Shown: positions 21,660 through 33,729, numbered from the stretch's first letter. The stretch: 64,000 nucleotides of DNA from Adiantum capillus-veneris (GCA_014529385.2 CM043963.1:101886912-101950911); one strand, 5' to 3'. Translations and numbers: made by a program. The notes: generated from the letters alone by a model not told the origin.

Positions 21660-22300
21660 CATCATCCCCTCATTTTGGAGGTAACTCCATAGGGATGTCA
21701 TCAATAAATAACTCTTGGAATCTATTTAGAAAATTAGACAAGTCTAATTCTTTTTGATTCCTACCACTTTGTTTTGTTAAAACATTAGTACCATTTAGAG
21801 ACTCTTTGACAAAAATCATGTACGAGGAAACCAAGCTTTTCATTGACTTATCAAAAGAAGGTGAATTTACAAGTGGTATACTACGACCGGACTCATTAGC
21901 ATCTATATACATGCTCTTTTCCCTATAGGTGAAGTAGATTCTCCTTTCAGAGAACTTCATGTTGGTAGCCATGTGATTGAACCATAGTGTCCCTAGGAAA
22001 ACATCCTCATGTTGGAGAGGAGAGATAAAAAAATCTTCTTTGTTGACGTAGCTTTGGACATGAAGCCTCAACTTGCCAAACAAGGAAGTAACGGAGCTTG
22101 CTGTCCCTTGAAAGCCCGACAGTTACAATATCTCCCATCTCAAAAGCTTGTATGCCCAGCTTTGTGGCAAAATCCGTTGATATGAAGTTGTGAGTAGAGC
22201 CATGATAAAATAGGATGAAGGCATCATGCTCCCTCACCTTTCCCCAAGCATAGGAAAGGGATGACCCTTTGCAATGAGCATCCTCTTTTGGAGCTTCGAC
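21660..22300 (-). pseudogene. Gypsy A aspartic protease, catalytic Asp lost
   Basis: Reads AFILFYHGSTHNFISTDFATKLGIQ at about 22230-22150; gypsy B has FDPGSTHNF at this place, so the catalytic Asp-Pro pair is Tyr-His. After a frameshift near 22075 the domain continues as FGKLRLHVQSYVNKEDFFIS and the PLQHEDVFLGTLWFNHM flap end. The tail to 21660 links to RT (ELDLSNFLNRFQELFIDDIP). Confidence 0.85.
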
Positions 22301-23636
22301 CGTGGAATTTCTAGGAGTCTCATTGCGGGCATTTCTTTTGGGGCAAGAACAATAACCATGTCCTTGCTCTCCACACTTAAAGCGTTTATGATCTTTGAAA
22401 AAAGCCTCTAGCTCTTCAGGAGAGAGTTTATTTTTACCTTTATAGAGTCCCTTCTCCTTGGTCCTTTTATTGTTGTTGGAATTTCCTTGGAAAGAACTTT
22501 GAGCATTGTTCTTCCTCTTTGAATCATTTTGATCTTTGCTTTCCATGGGCTTGGAATTCCTCTGAGCCCCTTGTTGGAAGTTAATATGAGAAGCAACCAT
22601 AGTGTGGTGGATGACTTCAGTGATAGAACCAAGTCGTTGTGAGTTGACATACTCGGCCATTTCTTCAGGTAATCCTGCACAAAATTGTTGATTTTGCTCG
22701 CTGAAGTCTATCTTTTGAAGACTGTAGCTTTGAGATGTAAATCCCAAAACTTGTCTACATATTTGTGGTTAGACTCATTGTAAAGTAACTTCAAACTCCA
22801 CCACATTCGGTGAGCACTTTATCTTTGGCGTTGCTTGCAAGGAATTGCTTCATGATGGAAACTCATAGAGTTTTCCATGTCTTTGGAGCTTCATCGTTGC
22901 CATGAAGGCTAGCCCACCATTGACGAGCATATTTTTGAAAGTGCATAGCTACATGATGTAGCTTGGAGGATTCAGTGAAGCCCTCGTCTCCATCAAATTG
23001 TTGGATGAAGGCCAATACCTTGTTAGTAGCACCAAAGGTGCCATCATAGGTGAGAAAAGAGATACTCATTCCTCCCTCTTTGAACTTCTTAAGCTTGTGG
23101 TACCTTTTCCAAGCAGGATAGGATTTGCGATGTCCTCTCCTCTTGTATTCTCTAGGAGAATAGCTACTGCGTTCGTCGGAAGAGGAGGAAGGTGATGAAG
23201 AAGGAGGAGAGGGTGACCTCTTTCTCGCCTTTTTCTTCCTTTAATTCCTCGCTTCCCTTTCACATTGATGAGGAGAAGGACTATAGGATGATCTTTTCCT
23301 CTTGGTAGGAGTTGGGGATTGTCGGACCGCTGTCTTTGTGGAGCCACATCTTCAGAGGAATTCGGAGATTCACTTTGTTCTTGCTCATTGCACTCCTCCT
23401 CTTCTCTTATCGGAGAGAGTCTTGTTTTAGAATTCTCAACAAAAGGCTTCCTAAGCTCTCTCTCTACTTGGAGAGGTAGGGAAATCCCATAAGCACGAAG
23501 CTGTTGGGTAACTTCGGCTTGCAAGAGTAGGGTTGTTGCCCATGGATTGTTGCAACCTAGTAACAAGATAGTTCACAAACATTGGGTCATCATCAATAGC
23601 ACCTTCATGTGCAAAATCAAAGTTGTCAATATTCAT
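22300..23636 (-). pseudogene. Gypsy A gag
   Basis: Starts MNIDNFDFAHEGAIDDDPMF at 23636, passes through an Arg/Ser-rich stretch (23560-23070), then the gag core (GATNKVLAFIQQFDGDEGF and MHFQKYARQWWASLHG, 23040-22870). It ends in the zinc knuckle region near 22380 (RFKCGEQGHGYCSC), where the first Cys of the CCHC seen in gypsy B is Arg. Several frameshifts divide it. Gag coats the element RNA through the zinc knuckle. Confidence 0.85.
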
Positions 23637-24061
23637 TCTAATTTCTTTATTATTGTCAAAAATGCTAACTAAACTTATGTATATGCTACTTTGTGCTTTG
23701 GTACCTTCAAAAACCTTAGTTGCTACTCTTCTTTATCTTTGAAAATTAGCTCTCAAGCAGCCACACTCGTGGTTTAGAGACTGTTGATTGCAAAGAGTAG
23801 TGGAGAGGGTTTAACATTGCTTGGTTGATTATGGTTCCTGTTGAGCTTGCTAGTATCTCAATAATGGTTAAGCTAAAGGCAAGCCCCGAGAGACTCCATT
23901 ATTAAGTTTATAGCTCCCAACAGTGTACCTCGAACTAAGTCCTTTTCAACCAAGATAATAGATCCTTGTCCCACTTACCCTCTTGCAATGGACATGTCCA
24001 ACCTTTCATGGACAACTTAAGGACCTCTCTTCTTAAGCAAGAAAAGCTAGAGAAACCAATA
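23637..24061 (-). other. Leader of gypsy A
   Basis: Non-coding region between the PBS and the gag start, collinear with 46916-47272 of gypsy B. Confidence 0.65.
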
Positions 24062-24073
24062 GCTCTGATACCA
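24062..24073 (-). other. Primer-binding site of gypsy A
   Basis: Reverse strand TGGTATCAGAGC, one base from the LTR terminus TTACA. Confidence 0.92.
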
Positions 24074-24074
24074 A

Positions 24075-25367
24075 TGTAATGAAATATGGCTGTAACATTG
24101 ACTGCAACAAAAATTGAAATATTAATAGTGAACATTTTCTTTAAGAGCATAAGAAGAATAATCGATTCAAGGTAGCAAAATGAACATTAGTCCTTATTAG
24201 CTTGGCATGAATAATACTTGTGAAAGAGAGAGAGAAAGGGTTAGAGAAATTGATAATAGTTGAGGGCCAAATTTTTGTGGGGAGCCGGTCCCCCCTCCAA
24301 AAGGATTTTGTATTATAGCTTCTCCCATAAAGAGAGACTTGGTACAATACAAGATTTCTGTTTCTTGAGACCTTGATGGTGCAATGAAGACAGAGAGCTT
24401 CATGCACCACACTTATGCCCATAACTTAATCTAATGAAAGCATTAGCTTGTCCCCGGACTCAGTCCCAATACCTCAAACACCTTCGAAGGTGGAGAGAGA
24501 TAGCAGGGAATGAGGGTAGGGAAGAGGAAGAAGAAGTAACATACAAGAAAGAAGTAGTGTCCTTTTATACCATCACTCATAGTGCTTACATAGCATAGTA
24601 ACTTAGTAATGGAGATGAATATTGGACCCCTCTAAGCCTAGCCAATCACATGCATAAATCATTTTAAGCAACAAGGGTGCATTAGAACAAGTGTCCTTCT
24701 TACCCCTTTGAGAGAGAGGGCTTGATAATACCTAGATATTTGATTAATTAATCTAAATGCTCATTGGACCCCTCTTTAGCCTAGACAATAGGATTCAAGC
24801 ACACCATGTGGATCAGCATGGGGAGAACCTGACATGTGTCTATGTGCCCCTTGAGGAAGGGGTGCCCTTTGGGCGAGTGAGAGGTTAAATCAAACATTCC
24901 CCGAGCTTTGGGGCTCACCCCCCCTTTCTAGGGCACCTCTTTGACTCAAGCCCCTCAAGCACCTTACCCTCCAAGCATGGGAAGCTTCTCAAGCACCTTA
25001 GTTAGCAAGCACGACAAGCACCTCAAGCACTTTAGTTAGCAAGCACGACAAGAACCTCAAGCTTGGACCGGGTTCCCATCTCAAGCTCAACCTAGCTTGC
25101 CTTAGGTCCTAGGTCTAAGGACTTTTAACACTAACCTTTGGAGGTCTTTAATGAATCTAACCCTAAGGTCTTATAACTCCATTAGCTGGCATTGCTCTTT
25201 GCTAGACCATCTCCCATTTGGACCTATTGCCTTTGGTCCCGTGCTGAGATAAATCTAAAAGCACATGTCTATATTCTTACTCTTGTTCCCATTTATTCTC
25301 CCACATTAAATGATCAATTCAATATGAGAAAATCATTTGGGTTAGTTGGATGTTAGATTTTACGACA
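24075..25367 (-). repeat. 5' LTR of gypsy A (1293 bp)
   Basis: Reverse strand TGTCGTAAAATC start, CATTACA end. Relative to the 3' LTR it has lost about 235 bp at 24623-24624, where GATGAA joins TATTGGACCCC. AAGCACCTTAGTTAGCAAGCACGACAAG-type units repeat at 24990-25060. Confidence 0.88.
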
Positions 25368-25368
25368 T

Positions 25369-25516
25369 GAACTAACACTAACCATTCATTCTACATAAAA
25401 CAATAAGGACTCATAACCCTAAATACTATTATGTTTGGAGACCACAACTTGTGTCTCCTCTTCTTCTCTCTTATCCATTGTTTCACACATACACACGCTC
25501 TTGCTAACACACTTCA
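25369..25516 (+). repeat. Remnant of the Copia 3' LTR
   Basis: Matches 12451-12601 and ends CACTTCA; followed by the AATCC target duplication. Confidence 0.88.
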
Positions 25517-25521
25517 AATCC

Positions 25522-25990
25522 AAGGGTTGGTGTAAATAGAAAGGAATTTGATAGAGGAGGTCAAGGCCACACAAGATAGCGATTGGGACAGAGGAGGGGT
25601 AGAGTTGGCAAGGGATCTTTGCAAGAGGCTACCAAGTTGGAAGATTCTCTCAAAGAATCACTAGAGAAGAGTAAGAGCGTTAATCATTGACGATGCCCAT
25701 GGAAGTTATTTTTTAAAAACATCAATGTTAATAAAACAATATGGATTGCCGAGAGCATTAAAAATAAATGCGAGTAGAGGGTAGCAAAACAAAGTGCTAA
25801 GGGACAAAAATGTTGAACATTTTTGCCATAGAAAAAAAATGTTAGACTGTACAAAAGGACAGAGCGATCTAGGGAGGCAGAGTGTACAAGCACAACGAGG
25901 GCGATAAAAAAGATGCTGAACCTCCCAGTGAATAGCACCTAGTGTTTTGATACCATCACAACTTCTACAACAGAAGAGAAACATGAACAT
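25522..25990. other. Non-coding right flank of the Copia insertion
   Basis: No gene or repeat recognised. This sequence was contiguous with 12383 before the insertion. Confidence 0.4.
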
Positions 25991-26158
<168 letters not shown>

Positions 26159-26449
26159 AAAATGAAATGATATATTAACATCTTCAAAAGGCCAAAGTGA
26201 CCTATGAGACAAAAGAGTTTACAAATGGTGAATCTGATACATTATCTGTGTAAAAGATTGAAAAGTGAAAACTGAAAAATTGAAACTGAACTGAGCTAAA
26301 GTAAAATGGAACAAAATGAAATGGGATGAAATGAAATGAAATGAAAGGTTGAGATGCTAGAATCAAGATCCTACCCTATGATATCCAGCATCGGTCTTTG
26401 GCGAAGCTCATCAATGTCCTCCTCAGTGAGTACTCTAATTGAGCATCTC

Positions 26450-26458
26450 CCATGTCGC

Positions 26459-26543
<85 letters not shown>

Positions 26544-26835
26544 GAAGCCAAAAACTCGATAACTCTAGCAAATAATGATACAAGATGACGAGAGAGTGGA
26601 CTAGGGCTACACTGATATAGTGAGCCAACTCTGCAACATAAAAAATTAACAAAGCTAAGAATAAAATATATAATGGAAAAATGTTTGGTGCAAACTCTAT
26701 ATGTGCTTAGAATCTCTACCATCATGGTGAAAGGGTGTCCAACCCACAACCAAGGGCCTAAGTGCACGTGAGAAAATCCATAAGCAAGAGGGAAAGCATC
26801 TAGAAGGTGAATGAAAGCTCTAATGTAGCTAACCT
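26450..26835. repeat. Dispersed repeat R, copy 2
   Basis: Collinear with 10431-10850; see that entry for shared blocks. The AG tract here is longer. Confidence 0.75.
26462..26542. repeat. (AG)n microsatellite in repeat R
   Basis: About 40 AG units, against about 23 in copy 1. Confidence 0.95.
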
Positions 26836-27694
26836 TGGGTTTTAGGTTTGCCTAAGAACTTGAGTCAAACAAGAGGTGATCTTACCACTTTTTGTGTGGT
26901 AGTGTCTATACCCTTGTATATACAAATTCCCATGACAACATTGATAGCATGATACAATTTCTTGGATTGAAAAACATTACCAATATAGACAATGTAGTGA
27001 TGCCCTTTAGATGTTGCTTTTTGATGACTTTGATGAAATTGTATGACAAAAAATACTCGTAAGTCTTTGTTTTTGTTGGTGTCATTTGTTGATGTTGTCC
27101 ATTGACCTTGCCTTGATCATCATGTTGTACTAGCCTTTTGCTAATGATGCACTTAATCATTTTTGTTTTCATCTTAAACGTCCTTAAAAGTTCCCTTTTC
27201 TCCAGTAGATGTTGATGTTGATGGTGCTTCATTATATATGAATCTCAATTGATTACTCCTTTCAAAGTTTGTAAACAAATGCTTTTGTGTTCAATTTTAC
27301 AAGCAAAAGTAAACAAACAGACAAAGTTGAAAACATGAGAAATCAAGATCAATGAAAAGCTTGCAGCAATAAGGGTTATTCCCACACAAATTGCAATCTT
27401 TTACTTCAAAGAAAATAGATCCAAAATTATTGACGCAAAATAAGCTTAAAATATCTTAAATAGATGCATTAATTAAGAGTGCAATAAGAAGCAATTATGT
27501 ATAAACACACAATCTAACCAAGGTCAATTAGTCAAGAAGAATAGTGGCTCTTGGGAACATTCCAAGAACATGCCCAATGCTTGGACAATCAAGCAATCAT
27601 TACAAGGTGAGGTTTTTAAAAGGAGATCATTCAAAGCTATTTTTTAGCCATAAAAGCTAGGATCATTGAGATTAGGAGATTTTATCTCATTAAG
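26836..27694 (-). other. Decayed internal region of the short-LTR element
   Basis: It lies between repeat R and the PBS. A reverse-strand frame at 27232-26906 (108 residues, His/Lys-rich start) has no recognisable domain. No pol motif is visible, so the element may be non-autonomous. Confidence 0.35.
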
Positions 27695-27706
27695 GCTTTG
27701 ATGCCA
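27695..27706 (-). other. Primer-binding-like site of the short-LTR element
   Basis: Reverse strand TGGCATCAAAGC, two changes from TGGTATCAGAGC, two bases from the LTR end. Confidence 0.65.
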
Positions 27707-27708
27707 TA

Positions 27709-27963
27709 TGTAAATGATGGTGTACTAGAGTGTCATTCATAATAATGAAAGAGATAGCTTGATCAAAATAGATGCATAATTATGTACAATGAGCCTCTTA
27801 TATAGGCATAGAGAGACAATAATTTTCTTGACATACGGTCGGACACATGTGCTTATAGATGGCATCTCATGCCCTAAGTCATGGCCTTACTTTACACTTG
27901 TCCTTCGTCTCCATATAAGAGGAGGTTCACACAAGAGGTATGAGACAAAGCCTATCCCCAACA
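27709..27963 (-). repeat. Short LTR, copy 2 (255 bp)
   Basis: Reverse strand TGTTGGGGATAGG start and CATTTACA end next to a PBS, so it is a 5' LTR. Collinear with 9929-10180. CTCTTATATAGG at 27794-27805 may be TATA-related. Confidence 0.75.
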
Positions 27964-28610
<647 letters not shown>

Positions 28611-28756
28611 TTGAATTATCGTCCACGGAGGTCAGATATGACCCATGGGACCAAAAACAAAACATTACAACCACTTCTTCTACGTGAGGGTAATCGATAC
28701 ATATCAATTAAGGACTGAGGGTCCATCGAAAGAAAAAGCAAAACCTAAGGGGAGTC

Positions 28757-29473
28757 CTATGGGGTAGGAGCCGGTTTTGGAGTTCGAAACTCCTGGATGA
28801 TGGCCTTCCCTCCGCGGTATACTGCCCACTTGCCTTTGGCTCGTGCTTCACGCACTTTTTTCAGCTCTTCACCTTTGTGCTTGACTTGTGTCGGGGTGAG
28901 TTCTTCGGCAATCCAAAATCCGGTGTCTCTAAGGAGATGCGATTGCTGAAGTAGTCGGAGCCGTTCATCCTTGTCTTTGAACTCAAGAATGGCATGTCCA
29001 CTTGGTGTGCGCTTGGTGTTGAACTTGTTGACGATACATTCGACCGCATCGTAGTCGACATGGACCGGTTGAAGAGTCTCGTTGAGGAGATCTATTAATT
29101 TGCAGAAATCTTGTTTGCACTCATCCCATGCTTGGGGAAGCCCTCCAATGCGAAGCTTGAGGGCATTCTCTTCTTGAAGCTGACGTTCCCGCAGTTCTGT
29201 TTTTACACATGTTTCCACTTTGGCGAGTGCGATCGTGTGAGCTTGAGTGACTTTTTCTTCGACTTCTTTCACTTTGTCTGTTGTGAGGCCGACCATGGAG
29301 TCAAAGCGTGCCTCTAGTGTGCTAAGGCACGCTTTGAGGTCACGGTTTTCTTCCATGACCATGTCTAGGGCAGCTTGCAATTGTCCGATGCGATCTGTTT
29401 TGTTCAGGGCTGCTAGGACAGCGGCAAAGCTAGCCTGTGCTCTCCCTGGTGTTTTTGGGGTGTGGGTCGCCAT
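28757..29473 (-). CDS. LINE ORF1-like RNA-binding protein, intact 238 codons
   Basis: The only long undisturbed frame in the window. Residues about 25-95 are predicted coiled coil by heptad pattern (RIGQLQAALDMVMEENRDLK, then VKEVEEKVTQAH). Residues about 105-190 resemble the RRM-like domain of LINE ORF1 proteins: LRIGGLPQAWDECKQDFCKL, a FNTKRTPSGHAILEFKDK strand and RLRLLQQSHLL. The end (ELTPTQVKHKGEELKKVREA followed by GKWAVYRGGKAIIQEF) resembles the C-terminal domain of that family. Such proteins trimerise and coat LINE RNA. The ATG at 29473 is 28 bases from a long CT tract upstream. I see no ORF2 (endonuclease/RT) downstream, so this may be a truncated or non-autonomous copy, or a co-opted gene. 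Confidence 0.65.
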   Translation of the reverse strand: MATHTPKTPGRAQASFAAVLAALNKTDRIGQLQAALDMVMEENRDLKACLSTLEARFDSMVGLTTDKVKEVEEKVTQAHTIALAKVETCVKTELRERQLQEENALKLRIGGLPQAWDECKQDFCKLIDLLNETLQPVHVDYDAVECIVNKFNTKRTPSGHAILEFKDKDERLRLLQQSHLLRDTGFWIAEELTPTQVKHKGEELKKVREARAKGKWAVYRGGKAIIQEFRTPKPAPTP

Positions 29474-29497
29474 CTTCTCATGTGCTGGAGGTGCCTT

Positions 29498-29500
<3 letters not shown>

Positions 29501-29585
<85 letters not shown>
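29501..29585. repeat. (AG)n microsatellite upstream of the ORF1-like gene
   Basis: About 42 AG units on the + strand, so CT on the coding strand, in the position of a 5' UTR or promoter. A similar GA tract lies beyond the other end of the gene (28509-28606). Confidence 0.95.
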
Positions 29586-29589
<4 letters not shown>

Positions 29590-30012
29590 GTGAATTGCAA
29601 AATCAATTGTGGTTTGAGAGTTGCCTCAATCACCCAAAATGTCACTATGAATACTAGGTGTGTGAACACACTTAAGACCACCTGGGCACTTTTCTCCCTC
29701 ACCAAGAGTCATCTTCAACTTACTTCTTTGAATTGACTGAGCTTTGGTGAGTGTCAAGAAATTGAGTAATACTTTGGGGTAGCTTGTAAAGCTTGGTGTG
29801 CTTAGATTTTTCATTCGAGTTCATTTCAGCCTCCATTTCCCTGCTATACACAATACTACACATGCAATTTCTTCCTTTAGTGTAGAAATTTTGCTAGTGC
29901 AATTTTCTGCATAATAGGTCCTTATAGTCCTCTTTGGGCTATGGTATATAGCACATGTTAATACTACTTTGTTTTTCCTCTTTTGGGTTAGTTTTCACAT
30001 TGGGTGCAGTCA
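29586..30012. other. Non-coding stretch
   Basis: No gene recognised. Confidence 0.4.
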
Positions 30013-30350
30013 CTTGCTATGGATGGCAACAACACAGATGTTTTCAAAATGTTTGCTCTGCTGAGGAAAATTTGGATGGGGATAACTATTCATTGTGGGC
30101 ATACATGATGATGCATTGTTCTTGTGTCAAAGAGCATCTGGAATGTTGTGTAAGGCATTGATGTACGCCCATCTTCTTTGGATATAGGCTTTGATTTTGA
30201 GGATGTTGCATGTTCTAGCAGACCAGGTAGTGCTAGAGTTGTTTTGCATACAATTAAGCAATCTCATTGGAATTTTAGAGATGTGCAGGCTCATGTGCAT
30301 CGGGTGGGAAGCATGAATCTTGGATGCAATTGACATGAGTGATAATTGAG
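30013..30350 (+). pseudogene. Copia gag fragment
   Basis: ENLDGDNYSLWAYMMMH and, in another frame, VSKSIWNVV, IDVRPSSLDIGFDFEDVACS and TIKQSHWNFRDVQAH correspond to the N-terminal half of Copia gag. It is frameshifted and lacks a start and the downstream genes. Confidence 0.7.
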
Positions 30351-30459
30351 AGATTCAATGGAGAGAGCATTGTTAAGGATGCACAGAGTGAGCGAACCAC
30401 CTCTAATGTGCCAACACAAGTAGGACCAATTGTTGCAGCGTGGTAATGCCATGGAGGAC

Positions 30460-31200
30460 ATGCTTAAGTGCATGAACAACATGATGAATAACATGCGAAG
30501 GATGCCTATGAGAGGGCCAGGACATGGTCCACCTCAAGGAAAACCTATGGGACATCCCATACCATTGAAATGGTGTGCCATCAAATAAGAATGGACAAAC
30601 CACAAAACGAACGAGTGCTATTACAAGCCCAAATATGATGGAAATGTTCAGTATGTGCCAATGAGACAATAGGGACAACCCATGTATAGATATCCACCAA
30701 ACATGGCACCATTTCAAAAACCACCTATGGCTATGGAAAGACCACAACCCTTATTAGGAAATCAGCCACCACTACTAGGAAACAATGATGTACCAGTCAA
30801 GTACATGCTGCTTGAAGGACAAGTGGATGAACAGGCTCTAGTACCAATCACGCTATATAATGAAGCGAGTTCTACAATGGTAGGAATAGAGGACGAGTGC
30901 TACACTAAGTCGACACCTGCAATAATGAAACAATCTTACCAAGTACCACATGATGCAACACTAGTTACTTCATTGCAAACCAGGGAGCTAGACCACCCAT
31001 GATGAAACAAATGCCTAAAGCAAGAACCAGGAATTGCCATAACTGCGGGGCAGATGACCACTAGAAAAATGAATGTCCAAAGCTAGATAAGAATATTAGA
31101 CCAATCGAGGCATATTGTTTACAATGTGGTCGCAAAGGCAGACATTTTCTAGAAGATTGGGGCCTAGAATCCAACAAACAAAGGGAAGAAAACCATAAAC
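30460..31200 (+). pseudogene. Gypsy gag C-terminal part with zinc knuckles
   Basis: A Met/Pro/Gln-rich stretch (MYRYPPNMAPFQKPPMAMER, 30682-30770) leads through an acidic linker to CHNCGADDHXKNECPK (31036-31083, a CX2CX4HX4C knuckle) and YCLQCGRKGRHFLEDW, a second knuckle with its last Cys replaced by Trp. An earlier degenerate knuckle (WCAIK, NHKTNECYYKPK) lies near 30580. In-frame stops are present. The double knuckle and Pro-rich linker differ from gypsy A/B, so it is a separate lineage. Confidence 0.75.
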
Positions 31201-31935
31201 ATAGTTCAAGTTATGCCAAGTAGCTCATTAGAAGGGGAACCCACAGTTCCAATTCGGGTAGTTTCTAGGGCTCATACTAAGGGGAATATACAAAAATTTG
31301 TAGGTGGATCAGGCACACCTATCCAACCGTCAAAAAACTCCATAAAAGAACACGATACGATCTTAGGAGAAAAAAACAATGAAAGGAGATTGAAGAGAAA
31401 GTGCGAGAGAAGGTAGAGGAAATGACGGAGACGATGTCATTGGTTTTTAAAGAAACAAAATCAAGGTCATCAAGATCTATACTTGTGGATAAAATATAAG
31501 GACCAATCAACACAACCTTGGAAGCCTTCCAAGCGGGATTGACAGCAGGTCATACATTAGCGCTATCACACCCACCATGTAAATGTGTGTTCTGAAAAGA
31601 AGAAAGTATAAGAAAGAAATGTTGGAACGTAATCAAAGAGTTGAACTTGGTGATGTGGCAATGATATGGACATTTGGTGATTTTAAAGCCTCCTTGTATG
31701 AGGTGGAATAGCTCTTTAGGATCAAGAGAATAGGAAAAGTGTCAAAATCCCAAGGCTTAGTACATTCACAAACATAAGGAGACACACATCTAGTGAATTG
31801 GGCAAGTGAAAGTAATTACAATAGAATTGTGACCTTCCCTTAATCAAATTGACTCAATTTTTCTTTCTATGGAAATAAATACCATAGCATATGCAAAAAC
31901 CAAAAGAAGTGAAAATATACAATATTTAAGAGATT
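31201..31935 (+). other. Decayed continuation of the preceding element, no recognisable domain
   Basis: Charged short frames (such as a Lys/Glu/Arg-rich stretch ending at 31416) but no protease or RT motif. Confidence 0.3.
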
Positions 31936-32343
31936 TTAAAAAAATCCTCTAACAAGGTTTTCTAAGTAGCCTTTATTATTTTTTGCATAGCACAATATGT
32001 TCCTCAGACTATCCAAATGTGGCTTCTTGATAAGGTGCATAAACTGACTCTCAATCAATGTGTATCTCAAACCTAGTCGCGAGATTGTCAAGTAGATTAT
32101 GCTACCTACAATATTTTGATACATTGTGGAATTCTCAAGTACATCACCCACATCAGCTTGCACCTTAAAATTCAGGTTCAGGGGCATAGCCATAGCCTTA
32201 CATTTATCCATGCCATATTCTGTCAGCATATCCAATGCATGTTGCCTTTGTGACATCCATATGCCCTCTTTTGTGCATATAATTTCAATGCCCAGGAAAT
32301 AGTGCATCTCTTCCAAACATTTCATATAAAACTCTTGCTTCAA
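31936..32343 (-). pseudogene. Copia reverse transcriptase C-terminal fragment
   Basis: A 135-residue open stretch: CLEEMHYFLGIEIICTKEGI, MSQRQHALDMLTEYGM, NIVGSIIYLTISRLGLRYTL and the QFMHLIKKPHLDSLRNILCY connection to RNase H. The YVDD segment and everything upstream are absent, so it is a truncated piece of a Copia pol in the reverse orientation. Confidence 0.88.
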
Positions 32344-33120
32344 GAATCTCTTTACATGGTCAACTTAATCCTTATGATTGCCACCAATTACAAGGGACTC
32401 TTCACAGTGACACCCGTATCAATGCAGATGAATTTGGGTTTTCATGCTCGTGCCATCGATATGAGTGTCTTTATTTGCATCACAAAGAAACTGTCTATAT
32501 TTATCTGCATCCATATTTGCATTGCTATGTTGTGATATTGATGCAAATAAAGATGTAGATAAAGACACAAATATAGATGCAAATGAAGACACTACATAAC
32601 CATATATATTGATGTATATATTGATGTCTACAAATGAAAAAAGTTGGTGGTGGTAGGACCCACCCAATCAACCATTATAGTTCGTAGTAAGTATCAAAGG
32701 GATTAGCAAAAATAAAAAATATCAACATCACTTGAAATATTTAAGACAACACAAAATTTAAAGAGAAATTATTTTTCATTGATATAATTGCATTAAATAC
32801 ATTTTGTATATATAGTTCAAATGTTGATTTACAAAAAAGGGCAAATGCCTCAAAGTCAAATGATTTATAGATAATAAACCAAACGTTGTAGTATAAAATG
32901 GGAGAATTATGCCATCCCCAATGGCTACATATATGTATAATTGTACTAAAAAAGGAACATGTGGAAGTGCATGAGTGCATTTCTCTTGAGAAGAGGTCTC
33001 CTCACACTACAATGGAGCTCAGGTAAGATTTTGGAAATAAAAAAGAGACAATAAACAAAGTCTCAACAAGGGTCTTGATAGGGGTAAAGCCAAGGCTGGT
33101 AGCACTTCAATCACCTGTTG
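32344..33120. other. AT-rich non-coding stretch with TTTGCATC/GATGCAAAT repeats
   Basis: At 32440-32620 short words such as TTTATTTGCATC and their complements alternate, giving an imperfect inverted repeat centred near 32530. No gene seen. Confidence 0.45.
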
Positions 33121-33520
33121 TCATTTGAGCTTGCATTCTTTTGTTGCATGCACTCTTTGCAAGAGATCATTACTCAAGGGTAGATGGTATTTCCAAAGTC
33201 AACATGCACTAATCCAATTTTCCATAACCTCTTCATCTACAGTAGCTAGTTTTACAACTCCACTTGGCAAAACATACTTTACCAGATGCCTACTCCAATA
33301 TGGTGTCATAGAGATATGGAATAATGTGACATGAGGTATAGTCGCCTTTTCCTTACACAGAGAACAATTGTTTACATAATCGTAAACGTCTTTCCTCATC
33401 GTAGGCCAAAGGACCCCTAACTAGGTTAATCATCATAAGGTTTGATCTTTAGCAAGATGTAGTCCTACTATCGTCGTATGAGCTTGACTCAAATAGTTCG
33501 CCTGTTCCTCAGAGCCAATG
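33121..33520 (-). pseudogene. Gypsy integrase zinc domain (element D)
   Basis: Reading right to left: GLHLAKDQTL, then GVLWPTMRKDVYDYVNNCSLCKEKAT, the HHCC zinc-binding module of a Ty3/Gypsy integrase. The catalytic core is not recognisable beyond it. Two stops lie within the module. Confidence 0.75.
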
Positions 33521-33729
33521 CACAATAGTAGAATCCCATGTTTGGTCCTCTCATATAGCCTTCCAACAAGCAATATAAAGCCAATTGCTCTATCAATTGT
33601 GGTGTAATGGGAAGTGGTATCTGTGAATCTACTTGAGCATGGTCATCAGAGATACAAGGTCCTCTAACCACTTAGGGGCATCTCCCATAAAATTGATAAG
33701 CATATGGTAAATCATCATCTACCCCTTTT

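Larger units (their letters stand above)
17193..25367 (-). mobile_element. Gypsy A: Ty3/Gypsy chromovirus nested in the Copia 3' LTR
   Basis: Reverse-strand element with 5' LTR 24075-25367, PBS, gag, protease, RT, RNase H, integrase, polypurine tract and 3' LTR 17193-18233. Its 3' LTR lacks the last roughly 450 bp (the counterpart of 24075-24525) and begins inside Copia RNase H. The other side joins the Copia LTR at 25368. The simplest history is insertion into the Copia 3' LTR and then one deletion removing the gypsy LTR end together with the Copia RNase H tail, polypurine tract and LTR start. It is a sister of gypsy B at 40000-48991. Confidence 0.85.
12389..25516 (+). mobile_element. Ty1/Copia LTR retrotransposon with a Gypsy element nested in it
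   Basis: The 5' LTR (12389-12601), PBS, gag, protease, integrase, RT and the start of RNase H run in Copia order to 17192. A 148-bp piece of the 3' LTR is at 25369-25516. The five bases before the 5' LTR (12384-12388) and after the 3' LTR (25517-25521) are both AATCC, a perfect target duplication proving that the two LTRs belong together. Between them lies gypsy A. The rest of RNase H, the polypurine tract and the first 60 or so bases of the 3' LTR are missing. All genes are broken by stops and frameshifts, so the element is dead. Confidence 0.88.

Noticed and set aside
32419-32667. Hairpin RNA gene at the TTTGCATC/GATGCAAAT inverted words
   Set aside because: Pairing is imperfect and AT-rich with many register choices; no flanking precursor features.
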